A DNA stretch of 64,000 nt from Aliivibrio sifiae (GCF_002954715.1 NZ_MSCP01000001.1:1832344-1896343); one strand, 5' to 3'. Positions 1 through 11,149 are shown, counted from the first letter of the stretch. Numbers and translations: made by a program. Notes: a model not told the origin generated them from the sequence alone.

Positions 1-48
1 TTTAAAGATGTATTATCTTGGTTTAATTACTGATTTAATCTTCTCTGT

Positions 49-123
49 TGGGATATCGCCAAGCGGTAAGGCACCGGCTTTTGATGCCGGCATTCCCTGG
101 TTCAAATCCAGGTATCCCAACCA
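49..123 (+). tRNA. tRNA-Gln (anticodon TTG)
   Basis: A full 75-nt cloverleaf with encoded CCA. The acceptor stem TGGGATA pairs with TATCCCA, the anticodon loop CTTTTGATG gives TTG, and the T-arm contains GGTTCAAATCC. It is nearly identical to the enterobacterial tRNA-Gln next to ubiF. It is the first visible member of a tRNA cluster that may continue to the left of the window. The second Gln copy at 376-450 is identical in the mature region. Confidence 0.97.
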
Positions 124-240
124 CTATTTACATAATTGATGCAACCTGATTAATTATGACAACGTTAGAAAGACTTCTCCAATTCGTCTCCTAACTATAA
201 AAAATTTCTACTCTTTGTTTTAATTAACAACTAGAAGAAC

Positions 241-325
241 GCGGACGTGGCGGAATTGGTAGACGCACCAGATTTAGGTTCTGGCGCCGCAAGGTGTGAG
301 AGTTCAAGTCTCTCCGTCCGCACCA
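241..325 (+). tRNA. tRNA-Leu (anticodon TAG)
   Basis: An 85-nt class II tRNA with a long variable arm and encoded CCA. The acceptor stem GCGGACG pairs with CGTCCGC, the anticodon loop GATTTAGGT gives TAG, and the T-arm is GAGTTCAAGTCTC. It lies between two tRNA-Gln copies and probably belongs to one polycistronic tRNA transcript ending at the terminator near 460-490. Confidence 0.97.
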
Positions 326-327
326 TA

Positions 328-450
328 TTTAAAGATGTATTATCTTGGTTTAACTACCGATTTAATCTTCTCTGTTGGGATATCGCCAAGCGGTAAGGCA
401 CCGGCTTTTGATGCCGGCATTCCCTGGTTCAAATCCAGGTATCCCAACCA
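328..450 (+). repeat. 123-bp direct repeat (copy of 1-123) carrying leader and tRNA-Gln
   Basis: Bases 328-450 match bases 1-123 except for two C/T differences in the leader. Each unit is a 48-bp leader plus one tRNA-Gln. The first copy starts exactly at the window edge, so the true repeat may extend further left. This is the pattern expected from unequal recombination in a tRNA array. Confidence 0.9.
376..450 (+). tRNA. tRNA-Gln (anticodon TTG), second copy
   Basis: Same 75-nt sequence as the tRNA at 49-123. The 48 bases upstream are also repeated with only two substitutions, so the duplication included the 5' leader and is recent or kept uniform by gene conversion. It is the last gene of the array. 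Confidence 0.97.
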
Positions 451-459
451 CTTTTAAGA

Positions 460-490
460 AAGCTCATCATTAATTTGATGGGCTTTTTTT
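460..490 (+). terminator. Rho-independent terminator of the tRNA array
   Basis: Stem AAGCTCATCA / TGATGGGCTT (one G-T pair) with a short A/T loop, followed by a run of eight T residues. It lies ten bases after the last tRNA. Confidence 0.9.
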
Positions 491-611
491 TCGTCTGTAC
501 AACTCCTCTTCAATATATCTTCTCATATATCCATATTCTCCTTATATTAATCAATTTAAGTTCATGGTCAGATAATTTCGTAGCAAGATTAATTAGATTA
601 GCAATCACGTG

Positions 612-640
612 ATAAAAAAGGGTGATCAAATGATCACCCT
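612..640 (-). terminator. Rho-independent terminator of ubiF
   Basis: Perfect inverted repeat AGGGTGATCA / TGATCACCCT with a two-base loop and an A-run on the left, which is a T-run on the minus strand. It sits about 60 bases past the ubiF stop. Confidence 0.88.
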
Positions 641-697
641 ACCTTGTGCAGATTCGCTTTTACTCATCCCTAAGCTCTAGCCCCCCTGATATTATTT

Positions 698-1855
698 CTA
701 TAAACCCAATGCATATTTCAACGCTTGCGTTTTTAATGCTCCTGAAGAGTCGGCTAGTTTTAAACCGACATTTCGTAAAAATTTAACCGCTGGTAATGAA
801 TTACTAAATAAGGTGTAAAACAAATCCATACTGCTTTGCATAGCTAAGTTATCTGCTTTTCGTCTTGATTCATAAATACGTAATGCTTTATCTACCTCAA
901 GTCCTTTGGATTCAATTTCTTCTAATAGTACTTTTACGTCTTTAAAACCCAAATTTACGCCCTGTCCTGCCAAAGGATTAATGGTATGAGCCGCATCTCC
1001 TAATAAAACACAACGGTGATCGACGTATTTTTGAGCATGTCGACGAGTTAAAGGGAATGAACCTGATTGCTCAACAGTAAATTCTCCCAACTCTTGTGGA
1101 AAATACGCTTTAATTTCTTTTTCTAATTGAATTGAGTTCATAGAAGAAAGCTGTTTAATCCGTTGAGGAGAGTCATACCAGACTAAAGAGCCTTTATTTC
1201 CATGTAGAGGAAGAAAGGATCGAGGACCAGAAGGGGTAAACCACTGCCAAGTAATGTCTTGTTGAGCTTCAGCGGTCTCTATATTGATTAACATACAATG
1301 TTGACGATAATCCCAAGCCGTAATCCCTATTTTTGCTTTCTGACGAACATAAGAATTAGCGCCATCAGCACCGATAACCCATTTTGTTTTAATCTTATCG
1401 CCATTTTCTAATGTCAGCACATTGTGGTCAGTAAAAAACTCAAGATCAGCAATTTTTGCAGGAGTAATAACGTTCAAATTTTCAAAAGTAGAAAACACTT
1501 GCCATAGCCCTAATTGGATTAGACGGTTTTCAACAATAAAGCCAAGTTGCTCCATATCTAGTGCATCAGAATGAAAACGTGTTCGACATTCAGGGTGTTC
1601 CCATGTTTCTAAGCGCTTATAAGGACATACACGCATTTCTTTAATGTATTGCCAAGCCCCTAAAGCTTCAAGTAGGTCAACAGAAGATTGAGAAATAGCA
1701 GAAACACGAATATCCATTGATTGGCTATCATCAAAAAGATCTGGTGCTTTATATTCAATGACAGCAACTCTATATCCTAATTTCGACAAACCAATAGCGG
1801 TAGCAGCTCCCACCATTCCACCACCCACGATCGTATAATCATATTCTTTCATCAT
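698..1855 (-). CDS. ubiF: FAD-dependent ubiquinone-biosynthesis hydroxylase (UbiF type)
   Basis: A 385-residue flavoprotein of the UbiH/UbiF/VisC monooxygenase family, expected to hydroxylate the benzoquinol ring late in ubiquinone synthesis. The N-terminus has a Rossmann dinucleotide motif (GGGMVGAA, residues about 11-18), a central GADGANS motif, and a second FAD motif LLGDAAHTINPLAGQG near residues 285-300. The protein starts MM, so either of two adjacent ATG codons could be used. The name UbiF rather than another paralogue rests on position: as in E. coli, the gene sits between a Gln/Leu tRNA array and miaB. Divergent from miaB. Confidence 0.88.
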   Translation of the reverse strand: MMKEYDYTIVGGGMVGAATAIGLSKLGYRVAVIEYKAPDLFDDSQSMDIRVSAISQSSVDLLEALGAWQYIKEMRVCPYKRLETWEHPECRTRFHSDALDMEQLGFIVENRLIQLGLWQVFSTFENLNVITPAKIADLEFFTDHNVLTLENGDKIKTKWVIGADGANSYVRQKAKIGITAWDYRQHCMLINIETAEAQQDITWQWFTPSGPRSFLPLHGNKGSLVWYDSPQRIKQLSSMNSIQLEKEIKAYFPQELGEFTVEQSGSFPLTRRHAQKYVDHRCVLLGDAAHTINPLAGQGVNLGFKDVKVLLEEIESKGLEVDKALRIYESRRKADNLAMQSSMDLFYTLFSNSLPAVKFLRNVGLKLADSSGALKTQALKYALGL

Positions 1856-2070
1856 CCATAGACCTTATATGAGTCAATAATTTCCTTCATTCTACCGTGA
1901 TTTACGCTGAATCTGAATCACTCAAATAATACCCATAAAATATTCAAGGACGTCTACATCTAGTCATTAAGCGTGGAAAGCAGTACAATACGCGCCCTAT
2001 CCGTTTTGATTGAGCTTGTCTCTCAAAACTGTACCGAATTCTAGTAATAAAATACGAGTGAAAAAGTTAC

Positions 2071-3495
2071 ATGACTAAGAAACTGCTAATCAAAACCTGG
2101 GGCTGCCAGATGAACGAATACGATTCATCTAAAATGGCCGATCTTTTAGGTGCCGCAAATGGTTATGAATTAACTGAAGATCCAAAAGAAGCGGATGTTC
2201 TGTTATTAAATACCTGTTCAATTCGTGAAAAAGCACAAGAAAAAGTGTTTCACCAACTGGGCCGCTGGAAACATTTAAAAGATAAAAAACCAGACTTAGT
2301 TATTGGTGTTGGTGGTTGTGTAGCAACTCAAGAAGGTGATCATATTCGTCAACGTGCTCCTTATGTTGATGTTATTTTTGGGCCTCAAACGCTTCACCGT
2401 TTACCGCAAATGATCAAGCAATCTCAGTCAAATGAAAAACCAGTAATGGATATTTCATTTCCTGAGATCGAAAAGTTCGATAATCTTCCTGAGCCAAAAG
2501 CAGATGGTGTATCTGCATTTGTTTCTATCATGGAAGGGTGTTCAAAATACTGTACTTACTGCGTAGTTCCTTACACTCGTGGTGAAGAGGTTAGCCGCCC
2601 ATTAGATGATGTATTGTTTGAAATTGCGCAACTAGCCGGTCAAGGTGTACGTGAAGTTAACCTACTAGGTCAAAACGTAAATGCTTACCGCGGTCCTACC
2701 TATGATGGTGACATTTGTACTTTTGCTGAATTACTTCGTATGGTTGCTTCTATTGATGGTATCGACCGTTTGCGCTTTACAACAAGTCATCCATTAGAGT
2801 TTGGGGATGATATTGTTGCAGTATATGAAGATACACCTGAATTAGTAAGCTTCTTACATTTACCAGTACAAAGTGGTTCAGATCGCATTCTGACGATGAT
2901 GAAGCGTCCTCATACTGCTATTGAGTATAAATCGATTATTCGTAAGCTACGTAAAGCACGTCCTGATATTTTAATCAGTTCAGATTTCATCGTTGCTTTC
3001 CCTGGTGAGTCAGAGAAAGACTTCCAAGACACAATGAAACTAATTAAAGACGTAGATTTTGATATGAGCTACAGCTTTGTCTTCTCTCCACGTCCTGGTA
3101 CCCCTGCTGCTGATTATCCATGTGATATCCCTGAACAAACGAAAAAAGACCGTTTAGCAGAGCTTCAACAGCAAATCAACTTCCAATCAGCACGCTTCTC
3201 TCGTCAAATGCTAGATACAGAAGTTCGTGCATTAGTTGAAGGTCCATCAAAACGTAATCCAATGGAACTTCGTGCTCGTACTGAAAATAACCGTGTTGTT
3301 AACTTTATTGGTAGTCCTGAGTTAATCGGCCAGTTTGTTGATATTCATATTACTGAATCATTCACTAACTCACTACGTGGTGAGCTAGTTCGTACAGAAA
3401 AAGACATGGGTTTGCGTGTTGCAGTTTCTCCTTCTGAAATGATGGAAAAAACACGTCGTGAAGACGACTTAGGTGTTGGAACTTTTACACCATAA
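2071..3495 (+). CDS. miaB: tRNA-2-methylthio-N6-dimethylallyladenosine synthase MiaB
   Basis: A 474-residue radical-SAM methylthiotransferase that converts i6A37 to ms2i6A37 in tRNAs reading UNN codons. The N-terminal MTTase domain has the three cluster cysteines C12, C49 and C83. The radical-SAM triad is C157, C161 and C164 (GCSKYCTYC). A C-terminal TRAM domain covers about residues 375-445. Length and order match E. coli MiaB. It has its own terminator, so it is probably transcribed separately from ybeZ. Confidence 0.98.
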   Translation: MTKKLLIKTWGCQMNEYDSSKMADLLGAANGYELTEDPKEADVLLLNTCSIREKAQEKVFHQLGRWKHLKDKKPDLVIGVGGCVATQEGDHIRQRAPYVDVIFGPQTLHRLPQMIKQSQSNEKPVMDISFPEIEKFDNLPEPKADGVSAFVSIMEGCSKYCTYCVVPYTRGEEVSRPLDDVLFEIAQLAGQGVREVNLLGQNVNAYRGPTYDGDICTFAELLRMVASIDGIDRLRFTTSHPLEFGDDIVAVYEDTPELVSFLHLPVQSGSDRILTMMKRPHTAIEYKSIIRKLRKARPDILISSDFIVAFPGESEKDFQDTMKLIKDVDFDMSYSFVFSPRPGTPAADYPCDIPEQTKKDRLAELQQQINFQSARFSRQMLDTEVRALVEGPSKRNPMELRARTENNRVVNFIGSPELIGQFVDIHITESFTNSLRGELVRTEKDMGLRVAVSPSEMMEKTRREDDLGVGTFTP

Positions 3496-3523
3496 TGTGA
3501 CATTATCAGTAAAAACCGAGACA

Positions 3524-3560
3524 AAAAAAGATGATTGAGGTTTCTTGATCATCTTTTTTC
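3524..3560 (+). terminator. Rho-independent terminator after miaB
   Basis: Inverted repeat AAAAAAGATGAT / ATCATCTTTTTT around a 12-base spacer, ending in T residues, 28 bases after the miaB stop. Confidence 0.8.
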
Positions 3561-3639
3561 TTATTTGGTCTTGAGAAAGTTTACTCTTTACCCAATAAAT
3601 AATAGATATATCCCATAGTTACTAATATGCGAGGCGACA

Positions 3640-4710
3640 TTGAGCATTAAAACAACCAAATTAGAGTTGACCTTAGAGCCAGCAGATAACCAACGCTTAT
3701 CCAGCCTTTGTGGTCCATTTGATGACAACATAAAGCACCTTGAGCGTCGCTTAGGTGTAGAAGTAAACTATCGTGGCAATCTTTTTACTGTCGTAGGTAA
3801 ACCTCATACTGTTTCTGCTGCGGTTGATATTTTAAAAGATCTATACGTAGACACTGCACCTGTTAAAAATCAATATCCTGATATTGAACCTGAACAGATC
3901 CACTTAGCGGTAAAAGAATCAGGCATATTAGAGCAAGACAAAGAAGACGTTTCTACCATCCCTTATGGCAAAGAAATCTTTATCAAGACTAAGAAAGGCC
4001 TTATAAAACCACGAACAGAAAACCAAGCGCAATATGTAACCAATATGGTAACTCATGATATTACGTTTGGTATTGGTCCTGCCGGTACTGGTAAAACCTA
4101 TTTAGCAGTTGCAGCAGCAGTTGATGCACTTGAACGACAAGAAGTTCGTCGTATTCTTCTAACCCGTCCAGCGGTTGAAGCAGGCGAAAAACTGGGTTTC
4201 TTACCAGGTGACCTAAGCCAGAAAGTCGACCCTTACCTACGTCCTCTTTATGATGCGCTATTTGAAATGCTTGGGTTTGAGCGTGTTGAAAAACTCATCG
4301 AACGTAATGTAATTGAAGTAGCACCACTGGCCTATATGCGTGGTCGTACATTAAACGATGCTTTTATTATTTTAGATGAGAGCCAAAACACCACTGTAGA
4401 ACAAATGAAAATGTTCTTAACTCGTATTGGTTTTAATTCTCGTGCGGTAATTACAGGCGATGTCACTCAAATAGATTTACCCCGTGGAGCTAAATCAGGT
4501 TTACGTCACGCTATTGAAGTATTATCTGAAGTTGATGAAATTAGCTTCAATTTCTTTATTGCCGATGACGTTGTCCGCCACCCGGTTGTCGCCCGTATTG
4601 TAAATGCCTATGAAAAATGGGAAGCAAATGATCAAAAAGAGCGTAAACTAGAAGAACAGCGTCGAAAGCAGGAACGTGAAGCACGTTTAATCGACTCTGA
4701 AAATAACTAG
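3640..4710 (+). CDS. ybeZ: PhoH-like ATPase YbeZ
   Basis: A 356-residue P-loop ATPase of the PhoH family. It has a Walker A motif (GPAGTGKTYLA, near residue 150) and a Walker B motif (FIILDESQN, near 245). The N-terminal part resembles a KH-like RNA-binding region. It starts at TTG, with GAGGCGA just upstream as ribosome-binding site. It leads the ybeZ-ybeY-corC-lnt cluster, and PhoH-type ATPases next to YbeY are thought to work with it in rRNA maturation; that role is by family and context. Confidence 0.92.
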   Translation: MSIKTTKLELTLEPADNQRLSSLCGPFDDNIKHLERRLGVEVNYRGNLFTVVGKPHTVSAAVDILKDLYVDTAPVKNQYPDIEPEQIHLAVKESGILEQDKEDVSTIPYGKEIFIKTKKGLIKPRTENQAQYVTNMVTHDITFGIGPAGTGKTYLAVAAAVDALERQEVRRILLTRPAVEAGEKLGFLPGDLSQKVDPYLRPLYDALFEMLGFERVEKLIERNVIEVAPLAYMRGRTLNDAFIILDESQNTTVEQMKMFLTRIGFNSRAVITGDVTQIDLPRGAKSGLRHAIEVLSEVDEISFNFFIADDVVRHPVVARIVNAYEKWEANDQKERKLEEQRRKQEREARLIDSENN

Positions 4711-4731
4711 TACGATAAATTTAGGTGAGCC

Positions 4732-5193
4732 ATGAGCATTGAACTCGATCTACAAATTGCATGTGAAAATGAAAAAGGCCTGCCTTCTGAAAAAGACATT
4801 ATGTCTTGGCTAAATGCAGTGCTTCCTCAATTTCAACCACAAGCAGAACTAACAATCCGAATTGTAGATGAAAAAGAAAGTCATGAGTTAAACCATCAAT
4901 ACCGCGGTATGGATAAACCAACTAATGTATTGTCTTTCCCATTTGAAGCACCGCCCGAAATTGAAATCGATTTATTAGGTGATTTAATCATCTGTCGTCA
5001 AGTTGTTGAAAAAGAAGCTGTTGAGCAAAACAAGCCTTTATTAGCACATTGGGCGCATATGGTTGTACATGGCAGTCTTCATCTGCTAGGTTATGACCAT
5101 ATCGAGGATGAAGAAGCTGAAGAGATGGAATCTCTCGAAACAGAATTAATGCAAGAAATGGGCTTTGAAGACCCGTATCTCGCTGAGAAATAA
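4732..5193 (+). CDS. ybeY: Endoribonuclease YbeY (16S rRNA maturation factor)
   Basis: A 153-residue UPF0054 metalloprotein acting in 16S rRNA 3'-end maturation and ribosome quality control. The zinc-binding signature [11 protein letters not shown] near residues 114-124 supplies the three histidines. The start ATG follows TAGGTGAGCC. It lies 21 bases after ybeZ and so is almost certainly co-transcribed with it. Confidence 0.96.
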   Translation: MSIELDLQIACENEKGLPSEKDIMSWLNAVLPQFQPQAELTIRIVDEKESHELNHQYRGMDKPTNVLSFPFEAPPEIEIDLLGDLIICRQVVEKEAVEQNKPLLAHWAHMVVHGSLHLLGYDHIEDEEAEEMESLETELMQEMGFEDPYLAEK

Positions 5194-5262
5194 TTGTTGG
5201 AATAATCCAATAGTTACTTATGTGAGCTATCCACATTGATAGCAACTACTTTTAAAGAAGCC

Positions 5263-6138
5263 ATGAACGACGAAAATTCACAGAATACAGAAGGTCCGAG
5301 TAGAAAGTCCTTCTTAGGACGCCTTTCCCAACTATTTCAAGGGGAACCTAAAGATCGCCAAGAATTGGTAGATGTATTTAGAGACTCTGAGGAAAATGAA
5401 GTTATTGACCACGACACTCGAGACATGCTCGAAGGTGTAATGGAAATATCTGAAATGAGAGTTCGAGACATCATGTTACCGCGCTCTCAGATGGTCACTG
5501 TAGAGAAAACACAAGATCTAGAATCACTGATAGCAACAATCATAGAAGCGTCACACTCACGCTACCCTGTGATCAGTGAGGATAAAGACCATGTTGAAGG
5601 AATACTCCTTGCGAAGGACTTACTAAGGTACTTAGGCTCAGATTGTGAAGCCTTTGAGATCGAACAAGTTATTCGACCTGCTGTTGTAGTACCAGAAAGC
5701 AAACGTGTTGATAAACTTTTAAAAGAGTTTAGAGAAGAGCGTTACCACATGGCCATCGTAGTCGATGAGTTTGGTGGAGTTTCTGGTTTAGTTACCATTG
5801 AAGATATCCTTGAAGAAATTGTTGGGGATATTGAAGATGAGTTTGATGACGAAGAAGAAAAAGACATCCGTCAGTTAAGCAAACACACTTTTGCTGTGAA
5901 AGCCTTAACTGAAATCGATGACTTTAATGACGCTTTTTCAACACACTTCAGTGACGAAGAGATTGATACCGTTGGCGGTTTAGTATTAACCAGTTTTGGG
6001 CATTTACCTGAAAGCGGCGAAACTATCGAAATATCAGGCTTTACTTTTAAAGTCACCGCTGCCGATAACCGTCGCATCATACAACTTCAAGTGACGATTC
6101 CTGAAAAAGAATCGGAAAAGAAACACGAAGAAGAGTAA
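5263..6138 (+). CDS. corC: CorC/YbeX CBS-domain protein
   Basis: A 291-residue cytosolic protein with two CBS domains (about residues 65-185) and a C-terminal CorC_HlyC domain. It is called a magnesium/cobalt efflux accessory factor, and E. coli YbeX has also been linked to ribosome metabolism. The sequence [20 protein letters not shown] is typical. I chose the ATG at 5263 (MNDENSQ), matching the E. coli N-terminus. An in-frame TTG at 5236 would add nine residues. The acidic, lysine-rich tail is usual. Confidence 0.92.
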   Translation: MNDENSQNTEGPSRKSFLGRLSQLFQGEPKDRQELVDVFRDSEENEVIDHDTRDMLEGVMEISEMRVRDIMLPRSQMVTVEKTQDLESLIATIIEASHSRYPVISEDKDHVEGILLAKDLLRYLGSDCEAFEIEQVIRPAVVVPESKRVDKLLKEFREERYHMAIVVDEFGGVSGLVTIEDILEEIVGDIEDEFDDEEEKDIRQLSKHTFAVKALTEIDDFNDAFSTHFSDEEIDTVGGLVLTSFGHLPESGETIEISGFTFKVTAADNRRIIQLQVTIPEKESEKKHEEE

Positions 6139-6143
6139 TATCC

Positions 6144-6169
6144 TCAGCCGCTTAGCAATAAGCGGCTGA
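6144..6169 (+). terminator. GC-rich hairpin between corC and lnt
   Basis: Perfect 11-bp stem TCAGCCGCTTA / TAAGCGGCTGA with loop GCAA. Only a weak T stretch (ACTTTATC) follows, so it may be a partial terminator or an RNA-processing or stability element rather than a full stop. Confidence 0.55.
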
Positions 6170-6248
6170 ACTTTATCAGACTTTTGAAGACTAATTACAA
6201 CAACTGATATTACCTAACTGTTCTTTCATTATTTGTTTGAGACCTTCC

Positions 6249-7754
6249 ATGCCATTTTTGAATCATTACCTTATTCGCCTTCTTATTGCCATTATCTCTG
6301 GTGCAGGTGCCACATTGGCTTTTGCTCCCTATTCTTTATGGCCTTTTGCTTTTATCTCTCCACTTTGCTTATTTTTATTATTACACCAACAAACAACGAA
6401 ACGAGCAACTTGGTTAGGCTTTGTTTGGGGCTTAGGCTATTTTGGCGCAGGTGTAAGCTGGGTTCATGTCAGTATCGATAATTTTGGTGGCATGCCAATG
6501 GCTGCTGGTCTTTTCTTAATGATTGGCCTTATCAGTTACCTTGCTCTTTACCCGATGTTATTTTCCTTCCTAACAACTCGATTCTTTTCACATTCATCGT
6601 TAAGTAAATACCTACTCGCTTTACCTGCATTGTGGTTGGTTACAGATTGGCTTCGTGGTTGGGTATTTACTGGTTTTCCTTGGTTATGGTTAGGCTACAG
6701 CCAAATAGACAGCCCATTATCAGTATGGGGACCTATTTTTGGTGTTGAAGGGATCACGGCTATTATTCTCATTTCTTCAGGGGCTATTGCTTACGCTCTA
6801 TTAGAAAAAAAATGGGGCTTATTACTAATACCTGCAATTCTTGCTGCAACCTCTTTTGCGATTAAGCCTTTTGATTGGGTCACCCCTCAGCCAGATAAAG
6901 TAACTAAAGTGGCTCTAATTCAGGGTAATATCAACCAAGCCTTAAAATGGTTACCAAGGGAACGTTGGCCAACCATCATGAAATATATGGATTTAACACG
7001 TAAGAATTGGGATGCGGATTTAATTGTTTGGCCAGAAGCGGCAATCCCTGCATTAGAAATGGAAATACCAAGTTTTTTACGTAATCTTGATAGTGCTGCC
7101 ACAATGAATAATAGTACTATTATCACTGGTGTTGTTGGTCAAAGCCCTACTGGTAATTTTTATAACAATATAATTTCTTTAGGGATGAATGGAACTGGTG
7201 GTTATGATTATACTGATCAGCCAAGATACAGTAAGCACCACCTTCTTCCTTTTGGTGAATTTGTACCTTTTGAGAAATTACTTCGTCCATTGGCTCCTAT
7301 CTTTAATCTACCAATGTCTTCATTCAGTCGTGGTGATTACATTCAACCAAATATGGAAGCAAGCGGTACACGCTTAGCTCCAGCATTATGCTATGAAATA
7401 GTCTACGGTGAACAAGTTCGAGAAAACATTACCGAGCAAACGGATTACATTTTAACGCTTTCTAATGATGCTTGGTTTGGTACTTCGATTGGGCCATTAC
7501 AACATATGGAAATGGCTCAAATGAGAGCATTAGAAACAGGTAAACCTGTCATTCGCTCTACAAATAATGGAGTAACAGCTATCACTGATCATAAAGGCAA
7601 TATTACTGAGCAAATCCCACAATTTACAACGGCGGTATTGCGTGGTGAAGTGATCCCGACAACAGGAACCACCCCTTATCGTTATTGGGGAACATGGCCC
7701 CTGTATCTGCTTGTCATGTTATCGTTGGCTATTGCTTGGTGTAAGCGTCGATAA
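6249..7754 (+). CDS. lnt: Apolipoprotein N-acyltransferase
   Basis: An integral inner-membrane enzyme of about 501 residues that adds the third acyl chain to lipoproteins. The N-terminal part has several membrane spans. The periplasmic nitrilase domain carries the Glu-Lys-Cys triad at E263 (WPEAAIP), K329 ([10 protein letters not shown]) and C381 (ALCYEI), numbered from the ATG at 6249. A TTG four codons upstream is possible but the ATG is preferred; no strong Shine-Dalgarno is visible for either. Last gene of the ybeZ cluster. Confidence 0.96.
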   Translation: MPFLNHYLIRLLIAIISGAGATLAFAPYSLWPFAFISPLCLFLLLHQQTTKRATWLGFVWGLGYFGAGVSWVHVSIDNFGGMPMAAGLFLMIGLISYLALYPMLFSFLTTRFFSHSSLSKYLLALPALWLVTDWLRGWVFTGFPWLWLGYSQIDSPLSVWGPIFGVEGITAIILISSGAIAYALLEKKWGLLLIPAILAATSFAIKPFDWVTPQPDKVTKVALIQGNINQALKWLPRERWPTIMKYMDLTRKNWDADLIVWPEAAIPALEMEIPSFLRNLDSAATMNNSTIITGVVGQSPTGNFYNNIISLGMNGTGGYDYTDQPRYSKHHLLPFGEFVPFEKLLRPLAPIFNLPMSSFSRGDYIQPNMEASGTRLAPALCYEIVYGEQVRENITEQTDYILTLSNDAWFGTSIGPLQHMEMAQMRALETGKPVIRSTNNGVTAITDHKGNITEQIPQFTTAVLRGEVIPTTGTTPYRYWGTWPLYLLVMLSLAIAWCKRR

Positions 7755-7764
7755 TCACACAAAG

Positions 7765-7793
7765 GGTCTGTATATCATCTTGAGATACAGACC
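7765..7793. terminator. Hairpin between convergent lnt and ybeL
   Basis: Inverted repeat GGTCTGTAT / ATACAGACC with an 11-base loop. The downstream plus-strand T-run is broken (ATCTTTCTTT), and the minus-strand side has only a short T stretch. Probably a weak bidirectional terminator. Confidence 0.5.
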
Positions 7794-7817
7794 ATCTTTC
7801 TTTCAAATAGTGAAGAG

Positions 7818-8300
7818 CTATGGTTTCAATGACACGCGTGTAAACGCTTCATTTTCACAATGCGTGCATGGTTGAATAATTTGAGCATGATTAAATTGCT
7901 CTCGGTGACCACACTTTTCACACACTAAAATACCTAAACCGACCACTTCACCAGCTTGGTAAACCCCTTGATGCTCTAAATCATCAAACACTTCTTTCCA
8001 TTCCACTTGCGTTTTATCTGTAATTTCAAGTAAACCATGCCAAATTGAATCTGCAATTAATCGGTAAAAAGGAGAATCAGGAAACGTTGTTTTACTCTCC
8101 TCATAGCTTTGCGCAAACTCTTTAATATCTCTTCTTACATAACTTGAAATTAATTCCAGTTCGTCTTTGGTCATATCAGAGGCCGCTTCAACCACCTCTT
8201 CTGATGATTTAGCCCAATGCTGAAATTCTTCAGGGCTTCTTTCCAATACATTCATCACACGCTCAAAGACAGCGTTATAACCTGTTTTTTGCTTAGACAT
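7818..8300 (-). CDS. ybeL: YbeL-like zinc-ribbon protein (DUF1451)
   Basis: A 160-residue protein with an acidic helical N-terminal region and a C-terminal zinc ribbon made of two CxxC knuckles (CEKC and CTHC, about residues 128-148). The molecular role is not established. It has a strong ribosome-binding site (GGAGGTGACTT) before the ATG. It is divergent from leuS, as ybeL is in E. coli. Confidence 0.88.
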   Translation of the reverse strand: MSKQKTGYNAVFERVMNVLERSPEEFQHWAKSSEEVVEAASDMTKDELELISSYVRRDIKEFAQSYEESKTTFPDSPFYRLIADSIWHGLLEITDKTQVEWKEVFDDLEHQGVYQAGEVVGLGILVCEKCGHREQFNHAQIIQPCTHCENEAFTRVSLKP

Positions 8301-8466
8301 AAGTCACCTCCAAGAATTCGCTAGATTTATATAGCGAAGAGTGAGTTAAAGGTTATCAGGTCGCTTGAGTATAAGCGCTCCATTAGTTATTCTATGCTGA
8401 TCAAGTATTATCTGATCAAACCGATCTCACAAATTTTGTGATCCACTGACATAACTGGGTAAATCG

Positions 8467-11043
8467 ATGCAAGAACAATATAATCCACAGGATCTTGAAC
8501 AAAAGATCCAGAAACATTGGGACGACAACAAAACATTTGTTGTAACTGAAGACGCAAGCAAAGAAAAATTCTATTGCCTCTCAATGTTCCCATACCCAAG
8601 TGGTCGTCTACACATGGGTCACGTACGTAACTACACCATCGGTGATGTGGTTTCTCGTTATCAGCGTCTTCAAGGCAAAAACGTAATGCAACCTATTGGT
8701 TGGGATGCGTTTGGTCTTCCTGCTGAAAATGCAGCGGTTAAAAACAAAACAGCACCTGCGCCTTGGACTTACGAAAACATCGAATACATGAAAAACCAAC
8801 TTAAACTATTAGGTTTTGGTTACGATTGGAATCGTGAATTCGCAACCTGTACACCTGAGTACTACCGCTGGGAACAAGAATTCTTCACAAAGCTGTATAA
8901 CAAAGGCTTAGTTTATAAGAAAACCTCTTCTGTAAACTGGTGCCCAAATGACCAAACTGTTCTTGCAAACGAACAAGTTGAAGACGGTTGTTGTTGGCGC
9001 TGTGATACCCCTGTTGAACAAAAGAAAATTCCACAGTGGTTCATTAAAATTACCGAATACGCACAAGAGCTTCTTGATGATCTAGATAACCTTGATGGTT
9101 GGCCAGAAATGGTTAAAACCATGCAACGCAACTGGATTGGTCGTTCTGAAGGCGTAGAGCTATCTTTTGCTGTTAACGGCGAAGAAGCTCCTTTAGAAGT
9201 ATATACCACACGTCCAGATACGCTAATGGGTGTAACTTACGTTGGTATCGCAGCAGGTCATCCTCTTGCAGAGAAAGCGGCAGCAACAAACCCTGAGCTA
9301 TTCGCTTTCACTGAAGAATGTCGTAACACCAAAGTTGCTGAAGCTGAATTAGCTACGATGGAAAAGAAAGGTATGGATACAGGCCTACGTGCTATCCACC
9401 CTCTTAACGGTCGTGAAGTGCCAATTTTTGTCGCAAACTTCGTATTAATGGATTACGGCACGGGTGCTGTAATGGCAGTTCCTGCTCACGATCAACGTGA
9501 TTATGAATTTGCAACTAAATACAACTTAGATATCATCCCTGTGATTAAACCTGAAGATGGTTCTGATGTAGACGTATCTGAAGCGGCTTACACTGAAAAA
9601 GGCGTTCTGTTTGATTCTGGTGAATTCGACGGTCTTGCTTTCCAAGAGGCATTTGATGCCATCGCTGCGAAATTAGAAGCAGAAGGTAAAGGCAAGAAAA
9701 CAGTAAACTTCCGTCTACGTGACTGGGGTGTTTCTCGTCAACGTTACTGGGGTGCTCCAATCCCAATGGTAACAACGGAAGATGGTGAAGTTCACCCTGT
9801 TCCTGCTGACCAACTACCAGTAATTCTTCCTGAAGATGTGGTAATGGATGGTGTAACTAGTCCAATCAAAGCTGATAAAGAATGGGCAAAAACGACATTC
9901 AACGGCGAACCAGCACTACGTGAAACAGACACCTTTGATACCTTCATGGAATCATCTTGGTACTATGCACGTTACTGTTCACCACAAGCTGACGATATTC
10001 TAGACCCAGAAAAAGCAAACTACTGGTTACCAGTAGACCAATACGTTGGTGGTATTGAACACGCATGTATGCACCTTCTTTACTCTCGCTTCTTCCACAA
10101 GCTTCTACGTGATGCGGGCTATGTAAACTCTGATGAACCATTCAAGCAACTTTTATGTCAAGGTATGGTACTTGCAGATGCATTTAGCCACACTAATGAA
10201 AAAGGCACAAAAGAGTGGATCGCACCAACAGATGTAACGATTGAGCGTGACGCAAAAGGTCGCATCGAGAAAGCAATCGACAACCAAGGCCGTAACGTTG
10301 ACCACTCAGGCATGATCAAAATGTCTAAGTCTAAAAACAACGGTATTGACCCTCAAGAGATGGTTGATAAGTTTGGCGCTGATACAGTACGTCTATTCAT
10401 GATGTTTGCAGCACCTGCTGATATGACTCTAGAATGGCAAGAATCAGGCGTTGAAGGCGCAAGTCGTTTCCTTAAGCGTGTATGGAAATTAGTTCACGAG
10501 CACACAACAAAAGGCGCAACTGACGCGTTAGATGTTGCCGCTCTTTCTGGTGACCAAAAAGCACTACGTCGTGATGTTCACAAAACCATTGCAAAAGTAA
10601 GTGATGATATTGGCCGTCGCCAAACATTCAACACAGCGATTGCTGCAATCATGGAGTTGATGAACAAGCTTAATAAAGCACCTCAAGGATCAGCACAAGA
10701 CCGTGCCCTTCTTGATGAAGCGCTAAAAGCAGTTGTTGTTATGCTTTACCCAATGACTCCGCACGCAAGCTTTGCAATGTGGGATGCATTAGGTGAATCA
10801 AACATCGATACAGCGGCATGGCCAACATTTGATGAAAAAGCACTTGTTGAAGATGAAAAAACTATCGTTGTTATGATTAACGGTAAATTGCGTGCAAAAC
10901 TGATTGTTGCTGCTGATGCAACAGAAGAGCAAGTTAAAGAGCTTGGTCTAAAAGATGAAAACGCAATTAAATTCTTAGATGGTTTAACTATCCGTAAAGT
11001 TATCTATGTACCGGGCAAACTATTAAACATTGTAGCTAACTAA
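8467..11043 (+). CDS. leuS: Leucyl-tRNA synthetase
   Basis: An 858-residue class Ia aminoacyl-tRNA synthetase. It has the HIGH-type signature HMGH within [14 protein letters not shown] (residues about 41-54), the CP1 editing domain (TTRPDT motif near 247-252), and the KMSKS loop at residues 618-622. Length matches E. coli LeuS. The upstream region shows no T-box, which is expected outside Firmicutes and their relatives. Upstream of lptE but separated from it by a 194-bp gap with hairpins. Confidence 0.99.
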   Translation: MQEQYNPQDLEQKIQKHWDDNKTFVVTEDASKEKFYCLSMFPYPSGRLHMGHVRNYTIGDVVSRYQRLQGKNVMQPIGWDAFGLPAENAAVKNKTAPAPWTYENIEYMKNQLKLLGFGYDWNREFATCTPEYYRWEQEFFTKLYNKGLVYKKTSSVNWCPNDQTVLANEQVEDGCCWRCDTPVEQKKIPQWFIKITEYAQELLDDLDNLDGWPEMVKTMQRNWIGRSEGVELSFAVNGEEAPLEVYTTRPDTLMGVTYVGIAAGHPLAEKAAATNPELFAFTEECRNTKVAEAELATMEKKGMDTGLRAIHPLNGREVPIFVANFVLMDYGTGAVMAVPAHDQRDYEFATKYNLDIIPVIKPEDGSDVDVSEAAYTEKGVLFDSGEFDGLAFQEAFDAIAAKLEAEGKGKKTVNFRLRDWGVSRQRYWGAPIPMVTTEDGEVHPVPADQLPVILPEDVVMDGVTSPIKADKEWAKTTFNGEPALRETDTFDTFMESSWYYARYCSPQADDILDPEKANYWLPVDQYVGGIEHACMHLLYSRFFHKLLRDAGYVNSDEPFKQLLCQGMVLADAFSHTNEKGTKEWIAPTDVTIERDAKGRIEKAIDNQGRNVDHSGMIKMSKSKNNGIDPQEMVDKFGADTVRLFMMFAAPADMTLEWQESGVEGASRFLKRVWKLVHEHTTKGATDALDVAALSGDQKALRRDVHKTIAKVSDDIGRRQTFNTAIAAIMELMNKLNKAPQGSAQDRALLDEALKAVVVMLYPMTPHASFAMWDALGESNIDTAAWPTFDEKALVEDEKTIVVMINGKLRAKLIVAADATEEQVKELGLKDENAIKFLDGLTIRKVIYVPGKLLNIVAN

Positions 11044-11119
11044 TTTTACCAATTTACTGGTTTATTAATTAGCAGCAAAAAAGTAATTTGAACCTTTTTT
11101 CTAATTACTTTTCTATTTA

Positions 11120-11149
11120 AAACATAAGCGGAATTATCCGCTTATGTTT
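11120..11149 (+). terminator. Hairpin after leuS
   Basis: Perfect 13-bp inverted repeat AAACATAAGCGGA / TCCGCTTATGTTT with loop ATTA, followed by ATTTAAG. A second, weaker hairpin (AAAAGTAATT / AATTACTTTT, 11079-11112) lies just before it. Together they probably reduce read-through from leuS into lptE. Confidence 0.6.

Noticed and set aside
8301-8466. Possible T-box or leader peptide control of leuS.
   Set aside because: No T-box sequence, no leucine-rich leader ORF and no terminator structure were seen.
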